Shown here: one piece after another, positions 43,411 to 55,326 of the stretch
How the letters are laid out: each line of letters starts with the position of its first letter
Position numbering within the stretch: the stretch's first letter is position 1
From: Anastatus disparis
Lineage: Eukaryota; Arthropoda; Insecta; Hymenoptera; Eupelmidae
Length of the DNA stretch: 64,000 nucleotides
Assembly: GCA_017163975.1 (NCBI GenBank)
Contig: JAFFSR010000374.1
Location: forward strand, 419,501-483,500
Direction: 5' to 3'
The notes under the pieces: model-generated
What the model was told of the DNA's origin: nothing
Seen by the model: the letters and a program-made list of their open reading frames with translations, nothing else
Database searches by the model: none
Position numbers and translations under genes: made by a program

Positions 43411-43828
43411 TGTAACGGTATTCTACCGTCTTTGAATCTTGCGCGCTAAGGTATTAAAATAGGATAGACATAAGATAAATCTAAACACATAACAAAATGG
43501 AATGGAATGCGATTGAAGGTAGATATGTTATAATTGATAATGTAAATGATCAAGAAATGATGGATAGTTTAAATAATAACATTGAAGATTATTTAAATTA
43601 TGAGGAAGAGTATGAATATTACTTAGAAAATCTTGCTAATAGTAATAGTTCACATAATACTGAAATATCTGTTTTAAATAATATAATACATTCATATATT
43701 GGTGAAGATAATGAAAAAGTAGAATTTCACAATTGGAAACAAGTACCAGAATATTATAAATATCAGACTATGTAACGGTATTCCACCGTGTTTGAATCTT
43801 GCGCGCTTAGGTATTAAAATAGGATAGA
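43411..43828 (+). repeat. 58 bp direct repeats bracketing a small ORF
   Basis: TGTAACGGTATTC...ACCGT...TTTGAATCTTGCGCGCT and on to AATAGGATAGAC occurs at 43411-43468 and again at 43771-43828 with four or five differences. Between them is a 92-codon plus-strand frame (43497-43775, MEWNAIEGRYVIIDNVNDQE..., Asn/Glu/Tyr-rich, no family recognised). GGCGGAGGGG immediately before 43411 could be a polypurine tract, making TGTAACGG a possible LTR start. Alternatively this is a 360 bp miniature element with terminal direct repeats. Confidence 0.6.
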
Positions 43829-44904
43829 CGCTCGGTCATATATCTCGTCTAAGACGAGTAAAGAAGTGCGTATCTTGACGACTGGCATGCGAGAGAGAAG
43901 CTCGCCGACCGTGAGGCGCTTCAGAGAGTTTCCAGCTACCGTTGCGTTAGCACGAAACCTAAGCCGCGCTGTGCTCATTAGAGAATTTTGCCACGTGGTC
44001 CTATAATACGTTAGACTAAGTTCGCAACTGATAGCGCGAAACGTTGTCTTAAATAAAAGTCGTTAATTTATATCGACTAGCGTATTATATTATATTGGCT
44101 AGTTGCAACTCTCAGAAATTCTTTCTGTAGAGTTTTGCTTGACCGCTTTTCGCGCGTCTTAGCGGTCAGCCATTAAGTGCCAACAAATACGTTGATCAGC
44201 GTGCATAGGATTCCACCGATCTACGCCCGGGCAACCACGTTGGCAGAGCTCAGCGGAATTCAAGGATCGGGAAGAGACGTGTTCCACAGATCTACTCCAG
44301 AGCATTTACGTATTGGTTACGTACAGGTAAGAAGCTTCGATAACGGGCGAGCGGCGTCTACGTGCACGTAGGTAATTAGTGTAAGCTGGCCAGTGCGTTA
44401 TTGTAAGTATAATTATACTGTGCGATATCCAAGTGTCCCTTCCTCAAGAGATACTTGTGCGTGTATATTGTATCATCGGTTGTATAATCGATCAGCGTCA
44501 TAAGCGAGTATCATTTAGTTCGCGACGCACCCTCCCTTTGCTCACTCTCTCATTAGACGCGTACATTACATTTTATATATTATATTATTTCATTCTCGTT
44601 TAATTCATACTTTATTTTATTATGTTTATATTTTTCTTGTAATAAATTAATTCTATTTTCTATTAAACCATGCTTCATATTGATTTATATTGCCTGACTA
44701 TATATAATATAAAATATATTTCCCGTTGCTTACTCCGACGCTTCCGCGGTCCTTGTGAGCAGTTATAAATTAATTAGTAACGTAATATTATAAAGTTTAA
44801 TATAACGTATTTTGGAATCTGCCTCACGAAGGAAAACTGCGCTACCGGCCACGCGTCTCTCGATCAGGTAAGAGAGAGAGAGAGAGAGAGAGAGAGACGC
44901 AGTG
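43829..44904. other. 3' non-coding region of the retrotransposon
   Basis: GC-richer sequence without a long frame. It holds AATAAAAGTCG near 44053, CGGCGTCTACGTGCACGTAGG near 44350 and a (GA)n run at 44870-44896 that may serve as the polypurine tract of the 3' LTR. Confidence 0.45.
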
Positions 44905-45123
44905 AGTGCAGCAAGCGACAAGTATATCACATAAGACTTTGCCTTTTATCAATAGGATTTATTAGCTAGCACAATCGGAGTTTGCTGTATAATATATAGT
45001 AAATTATATAGTTTCAGCGACTTTGCATAAAATTAAATTCAAAGACTTAGCTAAAATTCATATTAAATTAATAATTAATTAAACGGTAATTCTTTTTTTG
45101 TAATGGACAAAATAACCGTTACA
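44905..45123 (+). repeat. 3' LTR of the first LTR retrotransposon
   Basis: 219 bp from TGCAGCAAGCGACAAG to AACCGTTACA, about 94% like the 5' copy by eye. The purine-rich AGAGAGAGAGACGCAGTGAG precedes it. Confidence 0.78.
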
Positions 45124-46101
45124 ACTAATAAAAATATAAAATAATATTACATATACCAATAAATGAATTTCATCCAAATCAAAATTACGAAACATATTCA
45201 AGATATTTATTGAACATTGCACACATTTAAAAAAAATATTATGATATATTTTTTTAAATTTATTAATTATTTAAATAATAAATTTAATGTTTTTATGAAA
45301 TGTTTAATATTTTATTAAGATTAAATTTCATGAAAAAAATTTTGATATATTTCTAAAATGTAAAATTAAGTAAAAAGATATCAAACAGGAATTATAACAA
45401 AATAATCCTTTAAATCTTAAATATCTTGAATATACATTTAGATATATCAAACATTATGTTGAATTAATATAATCAAATAATTAAAAATTATTTTTTTAAA
45501 TATCTAATGTAATATTTACATAAAATATTAAACATTATATAAAACTATTGATAATTAATAATCGAAAAATTTTGATATATTTATAAAATGTAAGATTGAG
45601 AAAAAAAATATCAAACAGGAATTATAACAAAATAATCCTCTAAATCTTCAAAATCTTAAGTATACATTTAAATATGTTAAATAATACTATTGAAAAATTT
45701 TACTAAAAAATTTATGATTTAAAAATATTTCATTAGAAATTTTCTTTTTCATTAATATTTATTATTTATTGAAAATTAATAATAATAATATAAATTAAGA
45801 AAAAATGAAAATATTTATAAATCCATTCTATACATATATATATTTATTTTATATTAAAAAAATTTTAATTCAATTCACAATGATAAAAATCTAAAAGATT
45901 TAAAATATAAGGTGGTGTAAAAACCAGCTTTATCTATATGTTATGAATAATGATTAAAATTTATTATTAATTTTTTTTCAGATATTTTACATAAATAATT
46001 AATATTATGTATTATTTTTCATGTTTCTATGTTAATAATAAAAATTTAATGAAAAATATACAATTATATAATATTATGTATAATATAAAAATATATTATA
46101 G

Positions 46102-46106
<5 letters not shown>
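45124..46106. repeat. AT-rich DNA with a ~240 bp direct repeat
   Basis: TTTTGATATATTTCTAAAATGTAAAATTAAG at 45341 recurs at 45575. Both copies go on to ATATCAAACAGGAATTATAACAAAATAATCCT and AAATCTT...AAGTATACATTTA-ATAT. The rest, including 45700-46106, is very AT-rich with no gene. Confidence 0.75.
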
Positions 46107-46135
<29 letters not shown>

Positions 46136-46305
46136 TTATATACGCCATTTAAGAGTAAGAAGGATAAATACGGGACTAGTTAGTTGCGAGAACAGTATAG
46201 TCGAGGGCGTGCAAAGCGCGTCCGAGATTGACTGCTGTTCGAGCCACAAATTCGCCCCGTATTCATCCTTCTTACTCCCAAATGGCGTACATAATTTTAT
46301 GTCGT
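46107..46305. mobile_element. (TA)n and fold-back MITE with GC-rich core, copy 2
   Basis: (TA)n at 46107-46132 abuts an element from AGTTATATACGCCATTT (46133) to the AATTTTATGTCG end (46305). The arms AGTAAGAAGGATAAATACGGG and CCCGTATTCATCCTTCTTACT pair with one mismatch. The core is CGAGGGCGTGCAAAGCGCGTCCGAG (46202-46226), itself a hairpin. The same core and ends appear at 33975 and 61011. Confidence 0.82.
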
Positions 46306-46486
46306 TGTAGCAGATATGAGGAACTACAAAATTATACATGTACAAATTCGCAATGCTTTCTTTCTTTTGATTTAGATTTGAATAAACCTTAGAGCGTATA
46401 TACCTGAAGGGATCATGCAAAGCCAAAAATTGTAAAAAATAAAAGTGAAAGTAAGGTAGCTTACTACCTGTGGTATAAATTTTTTT

Positions 46487-46745
46487 TATTGCTTAAATGA
46501 AAGCTGAGCTTAAATCCTTTCAAATTAGTAGTTATAGCATGTCAAAATATTATTTTTTCCCAAAGTTAGAACGTAATAAGGATTGGACCTGATTTTTCTT
46601 TTAAAAACATTAATTAATAATAAAAGCTGAAATTAGGTCCAATCCTTATTACGCTCTAACTTTGGGAAAAAATAATATTTTGACATGCTATAACTACTAA
46701 TTTGAAAGGATTTAAGCTCAGCTTTTATTTAAAAACAGTTTCAAG
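46487..46745. repeat. Fold-back element of ~250 bp
   Basis: AAATGAAAGCTGAGCTTAAATCC...TTTTTTCCCAAAGTTAGAACG (46494-46573) pairs almost perfectly with CGCTCTAACTTTGGGAAAAAATAA...GGATTTAAGCTCAGCTTTTATTT (46651-46732). The loop region has AATTAATAATAAAAGCTG. No coding capacity. Confidence 0.88.
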
Positions 46746-46935
46746 CTTGTAGCTATCAATGCTAAAGAACTATATGCGTTTAAAAATCTAGTAACTTTTT
46801 TTGTGATTTTCTTTAATTGCCTGTAACTAGGGAAATATTGAGTATTTATGACTATAACTTTAGGTTTTTCCATATTTTATCATCTGAAGACTTATCCCGA
46901 AGTTTGAGCGAAATCCGTGATCCGGAGGAGTGACA

Positions 46936-47887
46936 CTCTCCTAGTCAGTGAAAAATAGTCGTAATTAAAAAATTCCGACAGGGTTTTAAAAAGGGTTCCA
47001 AAACCTTTAGTTTCAGCCGAGTTGAGCAAAAAAAAATTAAAAAATACATGCCTTATGCGTAAAAAATTAACTAAAAAATATTCAATTTTTTTTGCCCCTA
47101 TTCAAATGCCTGCCATTTTTGCGGAAATTATCGAATCATAGAAAAACAAAATGGAGGTAAAAGCTAAAGGAGTCACCTTTAAAATGAGCTATAGAAAGCT
47201 CATTTATGATCGATTTAACGGTAGTTATGGTCATTTTTTATGAAAAAAACGATTTTTTTTAATAGCTATTATCTCAAAAAATACGCATGATATAAAAAAA
47301 TTTTTAATAAAAAAGTTGTTTATTTTTGAGTCAAAAAAATAAATATTCAGGTTTAACTGAGAATCAGTAAAAAAAGATTTTATTCATTTTTGATCCTATT
47401 GAAAAAAATCCATTTATTCAATATTTATATTTTAATGAATTAAAAAAAAAAATTTTCTTCCGGATTTTAGTTAAATCTAAATATTTATATTTTTGACTCA
47501 AAAATAAACAATTTTTTTATTAAAAATTTTTTTTATATCATACGTATTTTTTGAGATCATAGCTATTAAAAAAAATCGTTTTTTTCATAAAAAATGACCA
47601 TAACTACCGTTAAATCGATCATAAATGAGCTTTCTATAGCTTATTTTGAAGGTGACTCCTTTGACTTTTACCTCCATTTTGTTTTTCTATGATTCGATAA
47701 TTCCCGCAAAAATGGCAAGCATTTGAATAGGGGCAAAAAAAAATTGAATATTTTTTAGTTAGTTTTTTACGCATAAGGCATGCATTTTTTAATTTTTTTT
47801 TGCTTAACTCGGCTTAAATTAAAGGTTTTTAAACCTTTTTTAAAACTCCGTCGGAATGTTTTAATTAAGACTATTTTTCACTGAGCC
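46936..47887. repeat. Large fold-back element of ~950 bp
   Basis: Left arm 46936-47400 and right arm about 47430-47887 are inverted copies. TCAGTGAAAAATAGTCGTAATTAAAA begins the left and TTTTAATTAAGACTATTTTTCACTGA ends the right. AACCGTT-style words CTCATTTATGATCGATTTAACGGTAGTTATGG and CCATAACTACCGTTAAATCGATCATAAATGAG sit midway. It contains no open frame of note and stands immediately upstream of the truncated second Gypsy element. Confidence 0.9.
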
Positions 47888-47976
47888 ACAAAACTTTAAA
47901 GTTTTATCGATTTTTATGTAGGGTGGGCAAATGTGGCTGGAGGGTAGTGTAATAGCGTGAAAAATTCCTTGTTTTA

Positions 47977-49980
47977 ATGCAAATGGCGAACCGACATTTA
48001 AATTTAGAACTCCTCTGGGTTTTGGCCAATTTGTGTCATTGGGGTGTTTTTAGGGCGGCTGACGAGATCACCAACTTAGCTGATCAACTTTCAGCCAATC
48101 AGATGTTTGCATATAATCGTAGAGAAGTTAGTATGGCGGGCTGTTTAGCTGCCTTCAAGCATCGGGTTTTAAGATATAAGTTCAGGAGACATCTGGACGA
48201 ACGAAACGCTACTTGGAATCCAAAAGTCGATAAAATCGCGGATGAGTCGCGGCTAGAGTCTAATACGCTCCCCACAGGCAATTCCACTACTATGTCGAAT
48301 GACCAGCACAAGGCTCAGATGAACGTACAGGCGGAAATTCATGCTATTGACGAGCCAGCACTGCCCACCGGTCAAACAATCGGAATGTATTGAGACCCAA
48401 TAACGTTTAATAACTCGACAGCACAATCGCGTAGCAACCCATTCATCAATACTGCGAGAGAATCTGAAACTCGTGCGCCTCCCAGCGTTGAGAATGCTGA
48501 CGGTCAACCGTTGACCACTCCTCAAGCCCAATCCACCCAATACCCTACTACTTTAAGAGCTGTAACGTCGCCAGATACCACCCGATATTCCGAAGCGATG
48601 GATTTAACGTCAACGGCCGCTCAAGGAAGTGCACAACCTAATGTTATAACGCGTACAAGTGAGAACGCTGTTACCACCAACACCACTAATGCTTGTCTCT
48701 CTTTAATAATCCCTTCGAGCCATTCGTATAGAGCAGCGAGCACCCTTCGTGCTAACACGGCCACATCCAACTACGAAGGACCGAACCACGTACCAGGTCC
48801 CTATTCATACCCTTATACTCATGTACCTTCCTATTCTCATCCGTGGAGTCAGATTCCTCATATTATACACCCTCCTGGATATATACTCTGATCGCCGCCT
48901 CTGATCCCACCGCCACCTTTCCTTTCAGCTGTTCCAACACACCCTACGACTAGGCCAAATAACCCCCTTGATGTGAATTCAGCTCATGCTTTTTTAGAGC
49001 CTTTTCCTTTGAGCATAAAAGCGTCATTGTTCAACCGTGAGAAACATACTAGCCAGATTTTTGCCAATTGGCATATTTCATTTAAAGGAGATCGAAGAAA
49101 GGACCCTGAATCTTTTTTGACTAATCTGCAAGGGTGTAGAGCAGCTCATGGCCTCACTGTGGATACAATTATTAGGGCGTTACCTGCAGTGCTGAATGAA
49201 GAATCCTATCCCTGGTTTCGTAGAGAAAATCGAAATTGGCGCACGTTTGAAGATCTAGTCGAAGCTATTCGCCTGCAGTTCTACATGGAGGACATGCAAG
49301 AACATCTTAAAATTGAACTAGAGCGCAGGACGTAAGGCTCTCAAGAAGATGTTAGCAGTTATTTATCGAAATTAAGAGATCTTATAGACCAAGTTCGTCT
49401 GCTCATGACATTAGATGAGCAACTGAATCGTGCCTATAGGAATCTGCACCCTAGCTATCATCAAAGAATTTACCGGGACCAGTTCAATAGTTTCACGAAA
49501 TTGCAATACCTTGGCAAGAGAGAAGAAACCCGCAGAGCTCAAGATGAAGCTTACCGGCCCCCTCCAGCCCCTAATGAGTTGTTATTTCTTACTACAACTT
49601 GCACAGGCATTAAGCAGTCTTAATTAAATAAAACTGCCCTTATTCCCCCTCTTGACTACACTGACAAGCAACAGCATCATGACCAAACTCCTGTGTTAGC
49701 TCCTGTCGCCAGTACCCATCAAGCATTTGTGACGAACCCTTTAGCTGTCACTCAACCACAGAAGAAACCGGAACGTAGCAGAATAACAATAATAATCGAG
49801 TCATGTCTTCCAACGACTAATCGCGTACGCAGGGCCAAAATAGTGCAAAGTTTCCCTTAAATAAAAACCCGGACCCGATAGTTGAAGATTTTTAGCGAAA
49901 ACAAAAAGAACCGTGCTTTAGGTGCGGAAAATTGGGCCATTGGTTGCGCGAATACACTCAACCTTTTAAATATACGGTTG
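47977..49980 (+). pseudogene. gag: Gag of the second Gypsy element
   Basis: Consecutive frames separated by stops. An N-terminal part (47977-48393) has LLWVLANLCHWGVFRAADE and RRHLDERNATWNP. A Ser/Thr/Pro/His-rich linker (48511-48891) follows. The gag fold (48973-49335) has FLTNLQGCRAAHGLTVDTII, YPWFRRENRNWRTFEDLVEA and IRLQFYMEDMQEHLKIEL. After a TAA at 49333-49335, MTLDEQLNRAYRNLHPSYHQ follows (49405-49600). A zinc knuckle CFRCGKLGHWLREYT is at about 49917, with Tyr-Thr where Cys would be expected. It would package the element RNA. Breaks at several points make it non-functional. Confidence 0.82.
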
Positions 49981-50205
49981 TGGACAACTCAACACTCACA
50001 TTAGAGAGTGTAAACGGTATAATCTAGCGAAAAACGAACTACGGAGGGAATAGTAAGAGTCGCTGTTTCTTCCGATGAAGCGCGTCAGACTCGACCGCGT
50101 TTCAGTCGGCAAGTTAATTGATCTACATGCTCGAACAACCCCAACATCATAGAGCGAAACATAGTTTGGCCATTAGAAGCGAATAATAAGTTAGTAGAGA
50201 GCAAT

Positions 50206-50916
50206 ATGGCAGGCAGCCATTACGACGTCGAAGAATCGATAAATTTGAAGAGCGAGCAAGTAAAAATCGAGCAGAGCAAACGAGCAATACGTTCTAGTGA
50301 GAACATAGATAGCAAAATAGCGCAAACTGGGACAAATAACCCATGTTCTATTATTGATAATAATCAATTCCGCCCATCTAACCTTTCTAGCAGCTTCAAA
50401 TATTTCCCTTTAGCAACGAGCAATGTAGCATCCTCCAAACCCGTATCATTGATACAAGAAAACCTTAATATCACGGGAGAACCACGACAATTTTCAGTCT
50501 TAAACCTCAATGGACATGAAATAAAGGGCTTTTTGGATAGTGGTTCTGTATATTCGTATTTGGGTATGAATGTAGCATCAGAATAGAAGGATAAAAGTAC
50601 ACCTCAGTCTACCTTTGTGAGCGTTGCTGATGGTACTTCAGTTAATATAGATGGGCTGTTGCAGGTCACAGTAACGATTGATGACGATACACAGACCATA
50701 CCCTTTAGAGTTTCAGAAAATATACTTTACAAATGCATTTTAGGTATCGATTTTATGCGTTCAATAAAGATTAGCATCGATTATAAGCATAATACCTGGT
50801 GCACCCCTAAAAAGATTCCTCATTACTTTTCTCCTTATAGCACCGGTCCTTTCAGCTACGCTGCGCTAGCTATCCTTGTAGGCTTAGTACGAGCCATTGA
50901 AGCAGAAAAAAACTAA
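50206..50916 (+). pseudogene. Gypsy aspartic protease
   Basis: LNGHEIKGFLDSGSVYSYLG (about 50510-50570) gives the D-S-G active site. After a TAG at 50584-50586, SVADGTSVNIDGLLQVTVTI, FRVSENILYKCILGIDFM and an SIDYKHNTW strand follow, the usual flap and GxDF elements. The 5' part (50206-50480) is charged linker. The product would release the mature Gag and Pol proteins. The break is a single stop between the active site and the flap. Confidence 0.85.
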
Positions 50917-50925
50917 ATAACCCTT

Positions 50926-52330
50926 GTGTTAAATAACTTTATACCACCCACGCCTAAGATCCTAGAAGTCACCAATTTAGCTACACACAAGATTGATGTT
51001 CAAGGACATGACCCTATTCGACAGAAAACTAGGAGATACTCATCGCAAATGCTGAAAGTTGCCCAAGGAGAAGTTGACCGAATGTTAAAAGAAGGTATCA
51101 TAGAACCTTCAACTGGTCCTTGGAGTAGCTGCCCCGTTTTAGCCCCGAAACCAAATGGAAAATAAAGGTTTTGCATTGATTATAGGCAAGTAAATGACGT
51201 CACAAAGAAGTTCGCCTATCCTATCAAAAATATGGATGATATTCTTGATAAATTAAGATGTGCTAAATATATTTTCAAATTAGATTTAAGTCAAGCTTAC
51301 CACCAAATACCAATGGATCCTGATAGCAAAGAGATTACCACGTTTGCAGTCTCAGGCAGAGGCCTATTTCAATATAATCGTATGCCTTACGGCCTGACCA
51401 ACGCTTCTGGTTCCTTCCAAAAAGTCATAAATAATTTAATTAAACCTAGCTGGAAACCGTACGTATTTTCCTATTTAGATGACGTCATTATAGCAACAAC
51501 CACTTTTAGCGAACACTTACAATGGTTAAGCAAAGTATTATTGGCCTCAAAGACAGCAAACCTGCCAATCAATAAAGAGAAGTCAGAGTTCTGTTGCTCA
51601 GAAGTAAGATATCTTGGATATATTGTAAATGAAAATGGTCTACGAACCAATGAAGAGAAAATTCGCCCTATTTTAGAATATCCTGCGCCAACTAATCTTA
51701 AACAATTACGAAGATTTTTAGGAATGGTTGTTAGGTACGCACGTTTCATTCCCAATTCAGCTAAAATAAAAATTCCATTAACCTGTTCAACGAGATAAAC
51801 AAATCGATGGCATTGGCATGAAGAGCAGGAATTAGCCTTTCAGCCACTTAAACAAGCCCTCACTGAAGCACCCGTCTTAGCACGTCCGAATTTTGATTAT
51901 CCCTTTATTCTAAAAACGGATGCTAGTAACTTCGCCATCGCAGGTGTATTAATTCAAGATATCAATGGAGAAGAACACCCCATTCACTATATAACTAGAA
52001 CCTTAAATTGTACAGAACGTAATTATACAGTATCAGAAAAAGAGTGCTTTGCAGTTATTTGGGCAGCAGAACGACTCAGAACATATCACCAAGGGACTCC
52101 ATTAAATGTAATTACTGATCACCATAGCCTTCTATGGCTGAAAAATCTAAAAGATGCAACAAGTAGATTAGCTAGGTGGCATACGCGACTACAGCAATCT
52201 GGTATTAAATTAACTCATCGGCGAGGAAGCCAACTTAAGGTCCGTGATGCTCTTTCACGAGCTCAAGAAAATCTTATTGACTTAGCCACTTTAGCAGCCC
52301 TGGATACCGATGATACCTGGTACAAACGAG
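50926..52330 (+). pseudogene. pol: Gypsy reverse transcriptase and RNase H
   Basis: RT: QKTRRYSSQMLKVAQGEVDR, IEPSTGPWSSCPVLAPKPNG, a TAA at 51163-51165, CIDYRQVND, FKLDLSQAYHQIPMD, LFQYNRMPYGLTNASGSFQK, and the catalytic YLDDVII near 51470. Then QWLSKVL, EKSEFCCSEVRYLGYIV and RFLGMVVRYARFIPN follow. After a TAA at 51796-51798 the frame resumes with RNase H: FILKTDASNFAIAGVL, YTVSEKECFAVIWAAERLRT, VITDHHSLLWL and SRLARWHTRLQQ (D, E, D catalytic residues visible). It is the best-preserved polymerase in the window, with only two stops in about 450 codons. Confidence 0.92.
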
Positions 52331-52337
52331 AAAGGAA

Positions 52338-53742
52338 ATGGTGCAGCAATACCCCACTAAATTATCCGATTTTAAAATAGAAAATGAACTACTTTATTTC
52401 CATCACTCAAATGACGATGTAGACCCTATTATCCCCGACTTAGATGCCTGGAAATTAGTTCTCCCTTTTGCTAATCGTGAAAAAGCCCTATTTGAAGCTC
52501 ATAACACTCCTCAAGCAGGCCATATGGGAATGGAGAAAACCTTCGCTCGTTTAGCTACTTATTATTACTAACCAGGATATTAGCACGACACTTGTCAATA
52601 TATAAGAGCGTGCCAAGAGTGTCAAGCTCATAAACAATCTCAACAGGCTTCAGCCAGTCTAATGGGAGAAAGATATATTCAAGGCCCATTGACGGTAGTC
52701 TCAGCAGATATAAATGGCCCAAAGCCATCTTCGAGAGCCGGTTATAAATATATTATAGTGTTTGAAGATCTCTTTACTCGATATGTGGAATTAAAACCCC
52801 TTCGTAAAGCTGATGGTAAAAACGTGATTCAAGCATTAGAAGAACTTGTCATTAATGGATGGGGCTGTCCACAGTGTCTAATAACTGATAACGAGTTAGA
52901 ATTTGAAAATCAGGTTGTAGATGAGCGTTTAGAAAAGTTTGGCATTAAACATTCTACTACTCCTCCTTATCACGCGCAATTAAATCTGGTAGAGCGAATC
53001 AATCGTAACCTAAAACCTATGATTAATAGTTTTATAGATCAAGACCATCGTGATTGGGACAAACACCTAGGAGAATTTAGCTTTGCATTAAATACTATGG
53101 TACATTTATCAACAAAATTCCCTTCCAGCTTTCCTAAATATGGGTCGCAATCCTATTCCTACAATCCTATTCCGTAAATCCATTGAAAATCCTGCACCGA
53201 TTCAGCTAGGTAATATAGAAGAATGGGCAGACAGAGCAAAGAGATCACCTGCAATACATGATCTCGTTGAGAGATATGCAGACAATGCAACTGCTCGTCA
53301 AGCTAAATATTATAATAAGTATCGACGGCATGTAACGTTTAAACCAGGAGATCTCGTAAGTCGTAGGAATCATGCATTATCATCGGCTAGTGACAAATTT
53401 GCTGCAAAGTTAGCGCTAAAATTCATTGGCCCGGCCAAAGTTATTAGAATATTCTCACCGGTGGTGTACCTAGTTGAAGACGTCGATACCAAGCGACAGA
53501 CTAAAGTTTTTGTCAATGATCTAAAAAGATATATACCGCCTAGACGACCACAACCTCATAACACATCACCTTCTATTTCAGGAGATGCAACGAGCAAGGC
53601 TGAACAATTTACACCAGTTGAGACGGGCTGTTCGTGTAGGATCCGGCAGGAGGTCGTACAACGACTTAACCTTTCACCCACCCCAAGAGGAAATACACAT
53701 AAGCGTTGGAGGCCACCAAAATCAGCAATGCCAACGAACTAA
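52338..53742 (+). pseudogene. pol: Gypsy integrase
   Basis: N-terminal HHCC zinc domain: HNTPQAGHMGMEKTF then two stops near 52571 and 52580, and CQYIRACQECQAHK. Core: LTVVSADINGPKPSSRAGYK, YIIVFEDLFTRYVELKPL, CLITDNELEFEN and YHAQLNLVERINRNLKPMIN give a D, D, E catalytic set. After a frameshift near 53150 the C-terminal region has RQAKYYNKYRRHVTFKPGDL, ALSSASDKFAAKLALKFIGP, VVYLVEDV and VNDLKRYIPPRRPQ, the GPY/F-type module. It would insert the DNA copy. The TDN motif has the usual TDNGxEF changed to TDNELEF. Confidence 0.9.
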
Positions 53743-54444
53743 GGCCTGTATGAGAGGAACTAGCCACTTGTGTGATGCAGAGGCTGAAGAGACTACACCT
53801 CATACCCGCGAAGATGATAAAAATGTACCGTCAAACTCTGCCACCCTTCCAGCTCCACCTCAATCCTTACCAGCTCCCGTTACCAATTCAACCTCCTCTA
53901 ACACACTCCTACCACACTCATCCCCTTTGCCTCAACTACAAGCTCCAAATCCTACCCTCTCTCCCTCTCAAGCTGTTCTATGTCTTCAATCCATCCATTG
54001 CACCCATTAACCCCTTCCAGCTTCCCTCACAAAAACCCTATCCTGTCCCACTCAGTCATTCCGGTCACCAACTCACTCCTTCAACTCAAACACCACTACC
54101 TCTTTTAGCTACACTCTCACCCTGCCCGATACCAAGTACATCACAAGACCCTTTATCCATAATCCCTCTCTTAATGTCTCTAAAAGTATCCCCTCCAGCT
54201 ATTATTCCCATCCCTGCTCTTCCAGCCCGTGATGCATCGCCTACTCGACCTGTTGCTGAAGGCGAAAAATCAAATTGAGCAATCGGAGCCACGAGACCCA
54301 ATTGTTGGAATTGTCAGGAGGGCAATAATGATTGAAACGTATGTAGAGCCCCTAAATGCACCTTCTGCCATGGGTGTGGCAAACCAGGCGTTACTAAGAG
54401 AACTTACATTAGATGTAGGTAAAATACATTTTAATGAAATATAA
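53743..54444 (+). pseudogene. C-terminal Pol tail with zinc knuckles
   Basis: A Pro/Ser/Thr-rich, low-complexity stretch (53770-54260) precedes a frame at about 54297-54423 reading NCWNCQEGNNDWNVC, APKCTFCHGCGKPG and RTYIRC. These Cys/His pairs look like two CCHC knuckles, a tail found at the end of Pol in some insect Gypsy elements. Intervening stops and frame changes were seen at 53742, 54008 and 54276. Confidence 0.65.
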
Positions 54445-55326
54445 ACAGAAAATAAGACAACCCTATTTAGAAAAAAAATCTAGTTGCTTATAAAACCTTA
54501 CCAACTCAAATCCATTAGTCTTCCAGCTAATCATATCATTACTTACTTTTATTAACATTCTTTTTGTGTGTACTCAGTAAACTTGCTAAAATAACCTTCA
54601 CTCATTCACATTCATTATCAAGCTCACTAAAATTGCTAGCTGTTTGCCAAGATTTTTGTTATATACCAAGACTTAAAATGCTAGGTTTACACGATATTTT
54701 GTTATAATATATTACTGCATAATTATAATACAACACAGAATTCATCTTAGCTAAATTTCATTGAATTCAAATTTTTTTAGTGGCTTGTTTTATTATAAAA
54801 GATTGCTGCAAAATAATAATCTTAAAACCTAGCATGCATCGACAGAGCACTAGAGCGCCATCTTTCAGTAAGTAGGGTTTTTTTATAATCCAATATTCAC
54901 TATTGGTTGTTTGGTATAATTAGTATAAAAAATAAAAATGTTTTTTTTTTAGTATGAATGAACATTATGTAAGAATGGGATGCGAGTGTTTTTACTGAAT
55001 AAATATTTAAATAACTAGATTTAAGAAATGTAACTTTTGTAAGTACTAAATGGATACGCCAGTCGCGGCGTTTTACATTGAGCACCCTCATATACAGCAC
55101 GAAACACCTACACTTAAATTAGCTAAAATAGTCTGCAAATACAGCAGAAGAAAAATTTTATAAATACACTTCACACCGCTGCAGATAACAACGGTTATCT
55201 TAGTTTAAGCCCTACTATTTTTTTATCCGTACTTTAATTTTCCCTTCTTATTTTAAGCTAGTGCTTTCTTTTGCGTTTGACGAAAGTATCCGGTTCCAAC
55301 GTATACATCCGTGTGGTGGGGGAGAA
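54445..55326. other. Region between pol and 3' LTR of the second Gypsy element
   Basis: No env-like frame is seen. The segment ends in the polypurine tract GGTGGGGGAGAA (55315-55326). Confidence 0.5.

Larger units (their letters stand above)
38484..45123 (+). mobile_element. Ty3/Gypsy-like LTR retrotransposon with most of pol deleted
   Basis: Matching 216-219 bp terminal repeats bracket a leader with a primer-binding site (38703), gag (40119-42088), a retroviral-type protease remnant (about 42200-42625) and a piece like the domain after integrase (42650-42970). Reverse transcriptase, RNase H and the integrase core are missing, so the copy is non-autonomous. The five bases at the two outer flanks do not match (CCACA, ACTAA), so either the duplication decayed or recombination occurred. 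A second candidate LTR start at 43411 complicates the 3' side. Confidence 0.72.

Noticed and set aside
54086..54301. Gly-rich minus-strand frame within the Gypsy tail
   Set aside because: It is the complement of the proline/serine-rich low-complexity coding tail.
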